The notes under the pieces: generated by a model
Told to the model about the DNA's origin: nothing
Seen by the model: the letters and a program-made list of their open reading frames with translations, nothing else
Database searches by the model: none
Translations under genes and position numbers: made by a program
NCBI GenBank assembly: GCA_004431415.1
Contig: QPMI01000684.1
Span: forward strand, 1-64,000
Length of the DNA: 64,000 nucleotides
Source of the DNA: Cyanophora paradoxa
Taxonomy: Eukaryota > Glaucocystophyceae > Cyanophorales > Cyanophoraceae
Reading direction: 5' to 3'
In this document: one piece after another, positions 11,101 to 23,100 of the stretch
Numbering within the stretch: the first letter of the stretch is position 1
How the letters are laid out: every line of letters starts with the position of its first letter

Positions 11101-14100
11101 GGGGGGCGACGGGGGCGGCGGGGGAGGCGTCGGGGAAGCGGAGGAGGGAGAGGCGGGCGAGGGAAGTCGCCGCCCCCGGCGTCGGGTTCGACGAGGCCAC
11201 CGTCTGCCCGGGACCGAAGGCCTCGTGAGCAAATTAAACGGCATCGAGCAGAGCCGGAGAAGGCGCGCGCACCAGCGGGCGCTCCTCGCCGGGCTGCCAG
11301 GAGGACTCGGCCGTCGGCCCCTCGACCCAGACGCTGTACGGCGCGACCGTGAACGCGTCGGACTCGGCCGAGGCCGAGGCGCCCCCGGCGGAGCTCGAGG
11401 CGACGGTGAGGCGGAGAAAGAGGGGCGCGGCGGCGGCGACGTCGACGTCGACGGTCCACACGAGGGATCCCGAGGAGGTCGACCGCGTCCCGTTGGCGAC
11501 ACGCTGCGCCGGGACTGGAAGTGAGCCGGAGCGGAGCGGAGCGAGGCACCGGGCGGAAGACGAAGATCGCGAGGGCGGCGGACCTGGACGAAGGAGCCGG
11601 CGGAGGCGTCGAGCAGGTCGACCGCGACGGCGTGCGGGGGCGGCAGGCCCCGCGTCGTCCACTCCAGCCGCAGCGCCGCCCCCGCCAGCACCGGCCCGCC
11701 GGCCGCGAGCGCCGGCGCCGAGAGGGCGACGGCGGGGGCGACGGTCTCGAGGACGCGGGCCGACTCGCCGGCGACGACGCTGAAGAGCTCGCTCTCCAGG
11801 AGCAGCGGCCCCGCGGCGCGGCCCGAGAGGGACACGACGACCTGGTAGAGGCCGGGCGGGCTGAAGCGGGGCAGCGCCGCGAGGCAGGCCCCGCCGTTTG
11901 CGCCGCTGCAGACCTCCACGGGGCCCATGGAGCCGTCCACGGGGAACGCGGTGACGGAGGCGGAGTCAAACAGGGCGGCGTCGGAGGCCCAGGAGGCGCG
12001 GATCGGCCCGCCGGCCACCAGCACCGTCCCCGCCGTCGGGTACAGCACCTGCGCCGGCAGGTCCGCCGCCCTCGGGGCCGGGAAGTAGGGCGCCGTGGCG
12101 CGCATGTTGGCGAGGGCGGGCGGGTAGGAGGGCAGGCGGCCCGAGGCCCAGCCGGAGAGGCCGCCGGGGCCGAGGACGTGGAGGTCCCCCTGGTAGAGGA
12201 AGGCGGCGCGGGCGCCCGGCGCGGGGCCGGCGCCGGCGGGGGCGAGGCGCGTCCACGAGGCGAGGGCGAGGTCGTAGACGAAGAGGGCGGAGGGGTCGAC
12301 GGGCGCCTCCGCGGGGCCCACGCCCCCCGTCACGAACACCTGCCCCGCCCGCGCTTCAGCAGGCTGCAGAGGCTTCCGAACGCACCCGTGAGCTGTTTTC
12401 GCGCCTGGGTGCCGGCGGAGGAGACCTGCAGGGCGGCGAAGGCGCGCGGGGAGGGCGGCTCGCCGGCCGCAGCCCGGAGCGCCTCCGCCGCCCGCGACGG
12501 GCGCGCCAGCCCCTCCGCGTCCGCCCGCACTCTGAAGCTGCGGGGCGGGGGGGGCAGATCGAACCGAATGAGCGGAGGCGGCGGGCCCGATCGCGAGGCA
12601 CGCGCGGCGGCGGTCGCTGGCGGACAGGTCGTTAAAGTAGCGAGCGCTGCCGCTCTCCGAGCCAGAGCGGGAGACGCCGCCAAAGGTGTAGAAGAACGGG
12701 GCTCCGGGGCGCTGCGCCGAGGAGGCGGCCCCCGCACGGGCCGGGGCCGTGAAGGGCGCGGCGGCGGCGGCCCGCGTCCACGCGAGGGAGGCGAGGTCGA
12801 GCAGCCAGACGTCCGAGAGCGCCCCGCCCTCCCCGCCCTCCCCGCCCCTGCGAGCCCCGGGTTGGAGGCACGCTTTCTTTAAGCTTCGAGCACCGACTCA
12901 ATTGCGAGGGGCGCACGCGAGGAGGAGGGCGGTGCCGCTGAGGGGCACGAGCGTGGCGCCGGAGCGCGGGGCGGGCGCGTCGCCCGTCACGTTCAGCACC
13001 GCCCAGGACGCACCCAGCGAGTCGTACACGCGGAGCGCGCTGGAGCCCGCGGGGACACCCCCAAAGACTGCGGCGCGCGCGTGCAGATACATTTACGTCA
13101 GCCGAATATGCGAAATGATGCAATGCATATGGGAGGCGGGCGGGGGCATGCACCGAAGACGAAGGGCTCGAGGCAGGCGTACGCGGGGGGCCCGGGGGCC
13201 TGCGCGCCCCGGCCGGTCTCCGGCTCGGGCTCGGGCGCCGGCTCCGGGACGGGGTCGCCCCAGGCCCCCCGCTGGAGGTCGAAGGCGCGGGCGACGGGGC
13301 GGCCGCCCCCGCCGGCGGCGAAGGCGAGCACGGCGGGGCTGAAGGCGCAGGCGTGCTCGTAGGGGGCCTCCCCCGCCAGCACCCGCGTCCACACCCCCGC
13401 CGCCCCGGCCCCCGCCCCCGGGTTCACAGCCCTGCCAGGCGCCGTCGGGAGGGGCAGCGAGGGCGCCGAGCTCTCGATTTCCATAGTTTTCTCAGCGCAC
13501 TCGTCGGTGCCGTCGAGGGTGACGCCGTGGATGAGGCCCGCGGAGGGCGCCCCGTCCTCCACCGCCTCCCACAGCTTGATCGCCGCCTGCAGTGAAGTTT
13601 CGCCGACTCGGTCGTCCACCGAGTCGAAGGCGCAGAACCCATGCCATAGAAGAGCGCACCAGCATTGCGGGAGGGCCGTAGCCGAGGCTGACGGCGACCT
13701 GACTCGAGCGTGTTGCCTGCTGCCCGCCACCGCTTTGGAGCAGCCTCCGGCCGGTAGCGGGTGTGGAGGCGGCCGCACGCTCGGCGAGGGCGGCGGGGCG
13801 GGCGAGCCCGGCGACCTCGCCGACTCGGTCGAGGAGCTGGTTGAGGCCGACCGAGGCGACGGGGGCGCGCACGCTCGCCCGCACGGCCTCGGCCTCCCCG
13901 CACGAGGCGGCGAGGGGCCCGCGCTCCTCGGGGCGCGCCTGGCGGAGGAGGCACGTGCGCTGCTCGGAGGCGGCGCCGCCGCACCCGAAGTCGCGGGGCG
14001 GGCCCGCGGGGGCCCCCAGCGCGAACATACGGAAGCTCGAGAACGCGACCTGCCACCCCGCACGCAAGTGCATGCGTGAGCAAGAGGGTGGACCGAATTC

Positions 14101-17100
14101 GAGGGGGTTGGGGGCGGGGGCCGGGGCGGGGGCGGGCCCATCCGCGGGGCCGGGCAGTGCCGGCGGTGGCGAGGGTGAGGTTGAGCAGGCCGCACTCGAG
14201 CGCCTCCCCGAGCCGCCCCGACGCCCCCGCCGCCTCCCCCGCATTCATCGACGCGTTTGCGCCCGCCCGCCACTCTACCAGCTCCTGCGAAATCCGCCGT
14301 GGTTCATGCACATGCCCGAAGATAGGAATGTCGGATGGGAGGTATTCCCACCCGATTGGGCACCCGCGCAGTACTGCGCGGGGCCGGCTCCCTGTGCTGG
14401 AGCAGCTGTAGATGCAGGCTGGTGTATTCACTGTGTACCCGGAAGACTACTGACTCTGTACCCCTAAGACAGGTAGAGGCAGGCCAGCGTAGGCTACCGA
14501 GAGGTAAGCCTACAGGAAGAGAGACTATGCTAAGCCACTCAGGCTACGTCAGGCACCAACTAGCTCTAGTCACTAAGTCACCGCAAGGCCAGGGAATCGA
14601 GCCAGGCGACAACTCCTCTTCCGCTGACGTCGCGTCCGCGCGACGTAGCAAGTCAAACCGTGACTCTCGTCGGCATAACCGCAAGAGGGCGTCCCCAACT
14701 CCGCCGATGGGTGCACCGCTCGAGGGCACCGACAGGCCCCAAGACGAGGAACCTGAGCCACAGCCCGAGGACAGGAATGCAGACAGCTGCAGGCCAGGTA
14801 GAAGGCCAGGTAGCTGTAGATCGATCCAGTCCAGGTCGTACGCTGGGCATGGCTGGTGGGGGGCAAATGCGTGCATGCGGGAAAGCTCGAAAGAGAAAAG
14901 CATAAAAACTCGAAAGGTGTAAACGCTGGCCCAAACTCACTCCAAACGGCGAGGGCCGCTGGAGAGTGGCACGGATGGGAAGTTTCACCGCCTCGGGAAG
15001 AAACCAGCGAGGAGGTATTCGGGCCACCCATCAAGCCCAACGAAAGGACAGGGCACGTCCAGGTGCCCCTACTCGCAAGCGCCCAGTCCCCCCAAGAGAC
15101 TCGCACGCGCCCAGCAGGCCAACACCTGGACACTCTCCACGAGCGCCGGGCCCATGTCCCAGAAAAGTGAACGAAAGACCCAGATGGCGCCCGCGAACGG
15201 TCCCCCAACCGAATCGCGTCCCACCTCGCAAGTCAGGGTTGAGGCAAAGCTGGCAAAGAAATCTGCCCTGCGTCCGTCTCTTCTCATCTCTAGCGTCGCC
15301 CTCGGCGTCCCACACAGGAACCCTCGGCGCCGACGTATGGGGCAAGGTATAGATTTGGTTCGGGACGTTTGGTTGGGAGTAGGGTCTGCTGAGGCTCGTA
15401 GGAGGTCCGTTTCGCACGTCAAGAAGACGGGATTTGCGACTGCACATGCAGGCTTCCGATCCACAGCCAGCTGCAGCGTGCAGCTGCGTCGAGCGGAATA
15501 TTTGAATCCGAGCTCAGACGGCGTTGGCGCAGCTGATGTGGATTTATGAAGCGTGCAGTCGACGTCGATGTGAGCGGCGACCTTGTATGCACTTGCACGT
15601 GCGTCTCGAGCTCGAGCTCGCGACCAGGTGCACGCGATAAAGGTACGAGCCCTTGAGCCGCACATCATCGAAGAGTAGAAATGCTTCGACGATCCCGTGA
15701 CTGCGTTGGCGCTCCTGTCGAGGTCGCGCAGCTTGCAGTGCAGGGTCCAATCCGCGCGGCTCCCGGTTCTGATCGCTGGGACCACAGGGTGCACAGCTCA
15801 GCAGCTGCACCCTCGTGGTTGGATCACGAGGCCGACGGGCGAGTTGCCGAGCTCAACGCCTCAGCTGATCGCGGGCGAGCAGCCCTTCGCGACTGTCGGT
15901 GGGAGCATGCAAGGTTGGAGCTCGTGAAGCATACGCCAGGCCGTCAAGCACGCGCTACGGCGTGATCATGAGGGCTGCAGTGTACGCGTGTACGTAGAGC
16001 CGCGGCGCGGGATTCCCTGGAGGAGGTCCGGGTCCCTTGGCGGACGTACATCAGTGTACGCTGGTACTGGCGCTGTGTGTGGCCTGGGGCGAGAGATGGG
16101 GCGAGGACCCGAGACCGAGCCCTCGCGTTCGCGACGTGCGTGACATCGCAGCGCTCAGCTGCTGGCGATGAAGCCAGGTGTCGACGTCGACGCTCCAGCT
16201 AGACGCGGCCGTCAATCGAAGGCGCGCGTGCTGGCCGCGAATCCCATCAGTCGTTCCCTCGGCCTGGTCTTCCTGGGATCCGGCCGCAGCCAGGCTCGTT
16301 GGCGAGCTTGGCGGGTCATGATCACGGGAAGGGGTTCTGCAGCGATCCGCGAGACTGCATGTTCGCGGTGCCGAGACCCTCGGATTTGCGACCGATTCGC
16401 CAGCCTTCGCCGTGGGCTCGTTTCGATCGCATCCCAATACCAGGCGATCAGGCGAAGCTGACGAACGGCGAATCCTTCAGAGACTCAGATCTCTTGATCG
16501 GGGATCCGAATTCGTGTTCTGTGCGTAGCCGGACCGCGACACGGCGTGCAGTCGGCTGCTGAGATCCGATTCCGATCCTTAGGAGGCCGCATCGGTGAGT
16601 AGTGCGAGCGAGTGCACTGGCCGTAGCTGGGCTCTCAAGCTCTGTCGAAACAGCACTTGCCGGTCCGTTCCGGACACGGTCACTGGCTGTGCACGTAACA
16701 ACAGGGCCTGAGGGCCATCAGCCCAGTAGCATCGCCACCGATGGGTTTCCGAGGCGGAATGTGGTTCGCCAACGGCGAGACCTGGATCCCGGCGAGCCGC
16801 CGCGTGAGGAGACCTCAAGGCGGTTGGCTAGGTTCGCTCGCTTGTGCTCGATCAGCCTGCAGACGGCAGCGCGCGCTGGGGCGTACTGCTCCACAGCAGG
16901 TCTAGGCGCGACGTCGACTGCATGCTCGAGTCTGATCATGATCCCGACTCCTCTTCCGCTGAAGAGGGGAAGTCGGGGCGTGGCAGGCATACGCCGATCG
17001 AGGAGGGGCTCAGGCGTCGGGCCAAGAGGCAGCCTTCGGCTCGAGCGCTTGTGCGCGTACTCCTCTTCCGCTGAAGAGCGGAAGCCGTAGCACGGCAAAC

Positions 17101-20100
17101 TGCCTCCGATGCCACTCCCTCTTCGGTTAAGCACCGTCCCCGGTGCTCCACCGTACGCGTCTTCCGCGAAAATTTGGGCACGCTGAGGCCGCTGGGCCCG
17201 GGATCCGTGATTGGATCGGGACAGCATGGCCGTGGTGAAGAAATTCGCGAGTGTGGGTGGAAAGAACGGAGAGGCGTGATCGTACACGACCGTATCCGTC
17301 TTTCTTTCGTTGTATTCCATGGCGTCCCGGGCCGCTTTGCTCTCGATTCGGGCTCAATCGAGCTCGAGGGGCAAGCGTGAGCCGCGGGGCCAGAGCGAGG
17401 TTGAATGGATGCTGGCTTCGATTTGAATTGAGTTGTGGGCAACTGAGCAATTGCGTCGGCCGGCCACGATTGTGCCGGTCGCGAGTCAATCGCACTGCAG
17501 TGCTCGCCGTTCGAATTTCGCGATTCGATCGGACGCCAGTCGTGTCGAGCACGAGGGCATCGAGCCTCGGAGCTTCGAGTCTCGAGCGGTCGTCGATCAG
17601 CTCAAGGCCTGGGCCGAGCTTCCGAAACACGATTTTGCATATATAGCGCTCGGCTGTGTATGCTCGTGTCTGTTGGCCCGTGTTGCCGCTTTTCGCGGTT
17701 TTTAGGCCAGGCGCCGGGGCGCCATGCCAGCACCCAGATTTATGGGAGCGGCCTCAGTGAATGAAGCTGGTGACGGTGGGTGCGCCACTGCCGGGAATAA
17801 GATCCCGGGTCGCCACCGCCCAGCGCGAAACGAATTTGACAGCTATGTCGAACTCGTTCGCTCGCAGGAGCGCCAGCTGCATGCAGCCGGGCCCGCGTGA
17901 CTTGGTACGTGCAAACGTCCGATGGTCCGGGTTGCGGGGCAGAATTTGAGAAAATCCGCGCCGCTGCTCGGGACGAGAGCCCGGCCGGCGGGTCGCCAGA
18001 GAAAATCGACGACTTTCGCCATGCTGGGCCCTCGCGAAATTTCGCGAGCCGAGAGGTACGAAATCGGCCGTGCGTGCGCGGTCCGACGGTCTGGCCTTCT
18101 CGAGCGGGCCGCGTACGCGTAGCCTACATCTCGGTTCCGAGCCGCGCGCGGCGTCGGGGCGGAATCGCGAGATCGAGGTCAACCGTCGGACTCGGGTGAG
18201 TCGCGAGAGCCGTGACCGCTTTAGTAAGCGTCAGAACCAGGCTCAGCGGCTGGTCTGAGGCTGAGGATGATGCATATGCTTGGCCGAAGGGCCGTGCAAT
18301 GGCCGGGCCACTTGGCATGGCCACGCACACGTGGGCGCGAAATTAAATTGCCGCACTCTGGTGCTGCAAACTTTTCGTGGCGTCGCGAAGTGATTCGCAT
18401 GCACAGATCTAGAGGGCCGGGAAACGTCCGGCGCGAAGATTGTGCACGCGGGCGCCCTCACGTCCGCTGGCGTGCGCCGTGACGGCCTCGCCACCGCAGC
18501 AGCCGGCCACGGGCGTGCACTGCGGCCGCCGGGCACAAGTGCGTGTGCAGGGCGCGGCTGCGCATGCCGTGGTATTGATGGCTGGGCGCCAGCCGCCGTA
18601 CGTAGTGTAGCAGCACCACAGGGATCGGCAGGTGGGCGCCGCGGCGTGCAACCGACGCGATTGGTTCCCAGCTGCAGGAGCGGGACCGGTAGCGGCCGGT
18701 TGCAGGAGCCGTGCTCGTGCATACGAGCGTCAATATCGTGCCGACGATATCATGCACGATCGCAAGCGTTCCCTTAGCGGACCGGGGGCCGGGCCCCGGT
18801 GCTCTCGAGAGAACTGACGATAGAGCTCTCGCTCGCTGTCTCGCAGTGGGCCGTGGCGGCTTTTGAGAGAGCAGACGATGAAGCTCAGCGGCTTTTGCTC
18901 GCTGTCTCTCGTTGGCCGTGGCGGGTGTTCCGGAGTGTGAAGCCGGCAGATTCCACCAGCTAGGTGGGAACGGCTTTCCGAAAATTGGATACCGTACGCG
19001 TGGCTTGTGCACGGGCCAGCCACTAGGGCTCGCTGTCGCGCAGATCGAGAACGGGCTGGGGATCATCGGATCCGGCGCCGCGCCCACGGTCCCGAATCAT
19101 TGAATTCCGAATTCGAATTGCGATGCTTTCGAATTTGGGTGCCGCAGTGCGGTCGACAGGTTCGCTTCGCTCGGTAGCGAATTACGATTTCTGCAGCTCA
19201 TGCAGTCTTCCCTGCCTCATCCTCTCTCCCACCGCGTTTTAGCGGGAGGTCGAGGCATGAGCGTGCCGCAAGGCGGGTGGGGCTGAAGGCCGCGTGCGCA
19301 GGCTTGGCGGCGAGCGGCCGTGCCGAGCCCTGGGCCTGCCGCCGTGCGGTCGCGTGTAAATTTTGCGGGCCGGTCTGCGAGCCCTGAAGGCTGCGCTACG
19401 GTGCGAAAAATGCCTGCAGCCAGCACCAGCTGCAGCATCGCCGGGTTTGGCGAAGTGGTGCACAGGTTCCGGCTCAGGGCGGCGGCAATGCTCTTTTCGA
19501 GCTAGCGCTGCCCTTGGCGGCGCAAATCGCGACCGTACATTCGATTGCTGGATCGGCGCTCTGTAGCACGGCGCTCCATTACAGCGCCTCATCAGCGCTC
19601 GCCGAGCGGCGTGCCGGCGTTGGCAGAGAGAGCCGGGCGCTGTTCAGCGCAGCCGATCGTCCGTTCGCGATCGCGAGTCGACGTCGTTTCGCGAGTCGGT
19701 CCGGGGCCGCGGCCGTAACAGCGAGGAGCCCGAGCCACGGGGCCGTGTGCGCAGCCTCTTTGGGAAAGCTACCGCATAAGGGCTCAGGCTTCGAATTTTT
19801 CGCTGCGCTCAGCTCGGCTGCTCAGCGGCTGCATCCGATATCCGGTCGCGATATCGATGCATATGCTGTACATGTGGGCCTGGCCGGGGCTGAGACCCGC
19901 GCCTGCAACACACACGTGCACGTGCACGCGGTTTATGCAAGGTAGGGCTAGCCGTTTAGTTTTGTTTAACGGTTGCAGCCTTTATTCCCGCTGGCCATGG
20001 TGGCTGCGGCTTGAATATTTGTGGCGCTCGCGATCGGTGTCCGTGTCCACGGCCACGCGATTGCACGTGCAAAGACTTCACGGGGCATACTGCCGTGAGA

Positions 20101-23100
20101 AGCCAGGACGTCGTGCGCGACTCGACAAGCGGCTCTGGGGCCCGCTGTACGTTGTAGCGCTGGCCCACGCGTGGGAGCCCGACATTCGATTCCAGTCGCT
20201 AGCTTGACGCTCGCAATTGGCCTCGGTCTCCCTGGGACTCGGGAGGACGAGTCGAGCCCGTTGCGAGCTTCGATATCGATTCGCGTTTGGGCCGGGGGCC
20301 ACAATCCGCGTTCTCGTAGGGGCGAGGCCCTAATTCACAGCTTTGCGACGTCCAGCGATCGAGCGTGATCGTGGATTCGCGACGCGGATATTCGCGGGGC
20401 CTAGGCTCGCCGCGAATTTCGCTGGGCTCGTGGCCGTGCCGGTTTTCGCAGGGCAGGCCGGTGCGGCCCGGTGGGGCTGGAATTCCGATGCGGGTCGCCA
20501 CAGGCGCTTACGAGGAGGCCCTGGGGCGAGAGGCTCGCGAGGGGACATGCCAGGCGAGGGCTGAGGGCGGCCTGAAATTGCGACTACTCCGATCTCAGGC
20601 CTCGCAATTGCGCGGGCTCGAATGTGACGGGCCGTCCGTCAGATACGGGCTGGCCGGGCACTCCGAGGCTCGGAATATTCGATCGCGAATCTTTAGTCCG
20701 GTCCCGATTATCGGATTTTCGCGATATCGAACGGGCACGGCTTCCGCAGTGCCAGCCCGGCGGTGGGGGCGGTCTAGATCTGGCAGAAGGGAGCCTGAGC
20801 TGCGAGCCCGGGCAACCTCAGACCTCAAAAGGGCCGAGGGCCGCCTGCGATCGCAGCTGCTCCAAACCCGATCGCGAAGCTCGCGATCATCGGATAGTCG
20901 TTCCTTGCGATCCAAATTCGCAGGCCGGCACCCTGAATCGGGGCAACGATTGCAAATTGACGGATCTCGATTATCGGATTCTCGCGGGTCATTGGACCCC
21001 ATATGCATGGCCAGGCACGTGCACGGCAGCCACAGGCGGGCTGGAGCGCGTGCGGCGGGCTCTGGGTTTAAATCCGAGCGAGCTAGCGTAACTTTGATTG
21101 TGAGCTCGAGCTCGCCTTGGCCAGAGGCGGCTCGAGACGACTTCGAAGCGCAGTGCCCGAGCTCCGAGGCTCGTTCACTGGTCGGGCTCGGAATTGGCTT
21201 AATTGAACCGTTCAACGGTGGGCAACGAGACCACCGTGGCACGATGTCGGCGATCGCGAGGCGCCCGCGCATCGGGGCGCCAGGCGCATTGGACGCTTCG
21301 GCGCGGGGCGCGGGTGCCGCTGTCAGCTTCGGCCGCGGGCCCTGCCAGGCTGAGGGCAGGGCCTCCGGGACGCTGCCGCCAGCTGTTCGCAGGCAATTGC
21401 AAGCGCCGATCGTAGGCTGAGCTCGTCCTCTGGATTCGAGGCCAGGGACCGCAGCTATTTGCAGAGGACTTCCAGGGCTCCGGGCCCAGCGGCAAGCCGC
21501 GGCCGGCCGTGGACTGCGGGGCCCCGGGCCGAGGGCGAGGCCGGGCGGCCGTTATTTAACGGGGCCGTATACGCATCGGCTTGAATGTTTACAGGCGTTC
21601 GCATGGCCGTGCGATCACGATCTGCGCCCACCAGCTGCCGCGGTGCGGGTGGGGGGGCAGAGCCAATATGCCATGATGCCTGGGGCCGGGCCGGGTGCCT
21701 CCGCCTCTGAGAGAGGGCGAGACTCAACGGGCTCAACGGCTCCGAGGCTCGAGTTCGAGGTCACGAGGCAGGCGGTCGCGACGTCGACGTCGACAGCGGG
21801 CCGGCGCCGTGCCGCGTGCACGGCGCTGTCGTAAGCGTGTACGTACACGTGACCAGCTTCGATCTCGAGCCGAGGGCGATCCCACGTTCACGGATCGGAG
21901 GCCGAGGCCGGGTTGGAACTTCGGAATTCAAAGTTCGATTTCAAGGCCCGCGATTTTGCGATCGGTCACCCGGGTCGGCGTAGGGCTGTGACCCGGCTTT
22001 GCAGCGCTCCTTGCTCGCAGCGGCGCGAGAGACGCTGTTCTCAGGCCTCTGGAGGCTCGTAGCGGCGCGAGATACAGGGCCGAGGCCTGGGGGCCGCAGG
22101 CCGATATCGATCGTGAGGCACGGCATTGGACGCGCGCGCGGGAACTCGAAGGATCCCGACGTCGCAGCACGCGAGATCAGCCATGGGCTCGATCCGTGCG
22201 CTGTGATAAGCGCCCTTGGTCCGGGCGTGCTGCGCAGCTTCGCAATCGCTCCTCTGACCATGGGGCCGGGGCCCGGCCGGCTTGAACGGCAGCTCGGCGA
22301 TGCGAACGGCAGCTCGGCGGTCGCGACCCTTGACCGCGAAGGCGAGGGCAACCGCGAGGGCGAGTCGCTGAGCGTAATTCGATGGGGCCCGGCGGCCGAG
22401 ACCGCGACCGACGGGTGTCGGCGGCCGAGACCGGAACGGCTTCGAATTTGTGCCTGGCGAAGCTCCAGACTCAGTTCATAAATTGAAACCGGGCCTTGGC
22501 ACTGCCAGTCGCTCGCAGGCCTAGGGCTCAGCGGCTGTGGAGCCTCGGGGGCCTAGGCTGGGCAGCTCTGAGCCGTACGCGTGGTACAGTGCACGTGCAC
22601 GTGCTCGTGCACGTGACTTCCGGCCCTCAGCTCGCGGCTGAGCTCGAGCTGTACCCGCTGGCCCATGGCACGTGCACGCAGCGGCAACGTTAACGGCGGG
22701 AGCCGAACTCGCAGTGCCAGCAGGTCCTGATCATGAGAGCCGAAATCGACTCGTAACCGGATCCAGGGCTCGGAAGCGAGCTCGAGCTCGATCGCGAGGC
22801 GCCGGGCCGGGCGGGCCGCCGGGCGTTTGAGCTGGCACAGTGGCGGCTTGCTCCGAGGCTTAGTCAACCGGGGCCCAGAGCGTCGACGTCTCGCTCGAAA
22901 AGCAAGCGTGAGCTTCGGGGTCCGGCCCGGCAGATCCGGGTCTCGGCCTGACAGCTTCCAGTCCGGATCGGAGAGCCTCGGGATCCGGAGTTGAGAGCTT
23001 GCATCGAGCAGGCCATGGCCAGGCCAGGTGCTGGCTCGCAGTGAGAGGTGCGCCGCGCGGCGCCCTCAATCTTGGGCCAGGCCCGACTGCGCATGCGGGG

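Noticed and set aside
14612-14640. Primer-binding site after the left LTR (plus-strand orientation of the element)
   Set aside because: The sequence starts actcctcttc, not TGG. Its complement is a purine tract, which fits a polypurine tract of a minus-strand element.
20365-21420. 351-codon open frame inside the retroelement as a possible retroelement protein
   Set aside because: Its composition is Arg/Ser/Gly-rich as expected from GC-biased DNA. No gag, protease, reverse transcriptase or integrase motif is visible, and overlapping frames are equally open.
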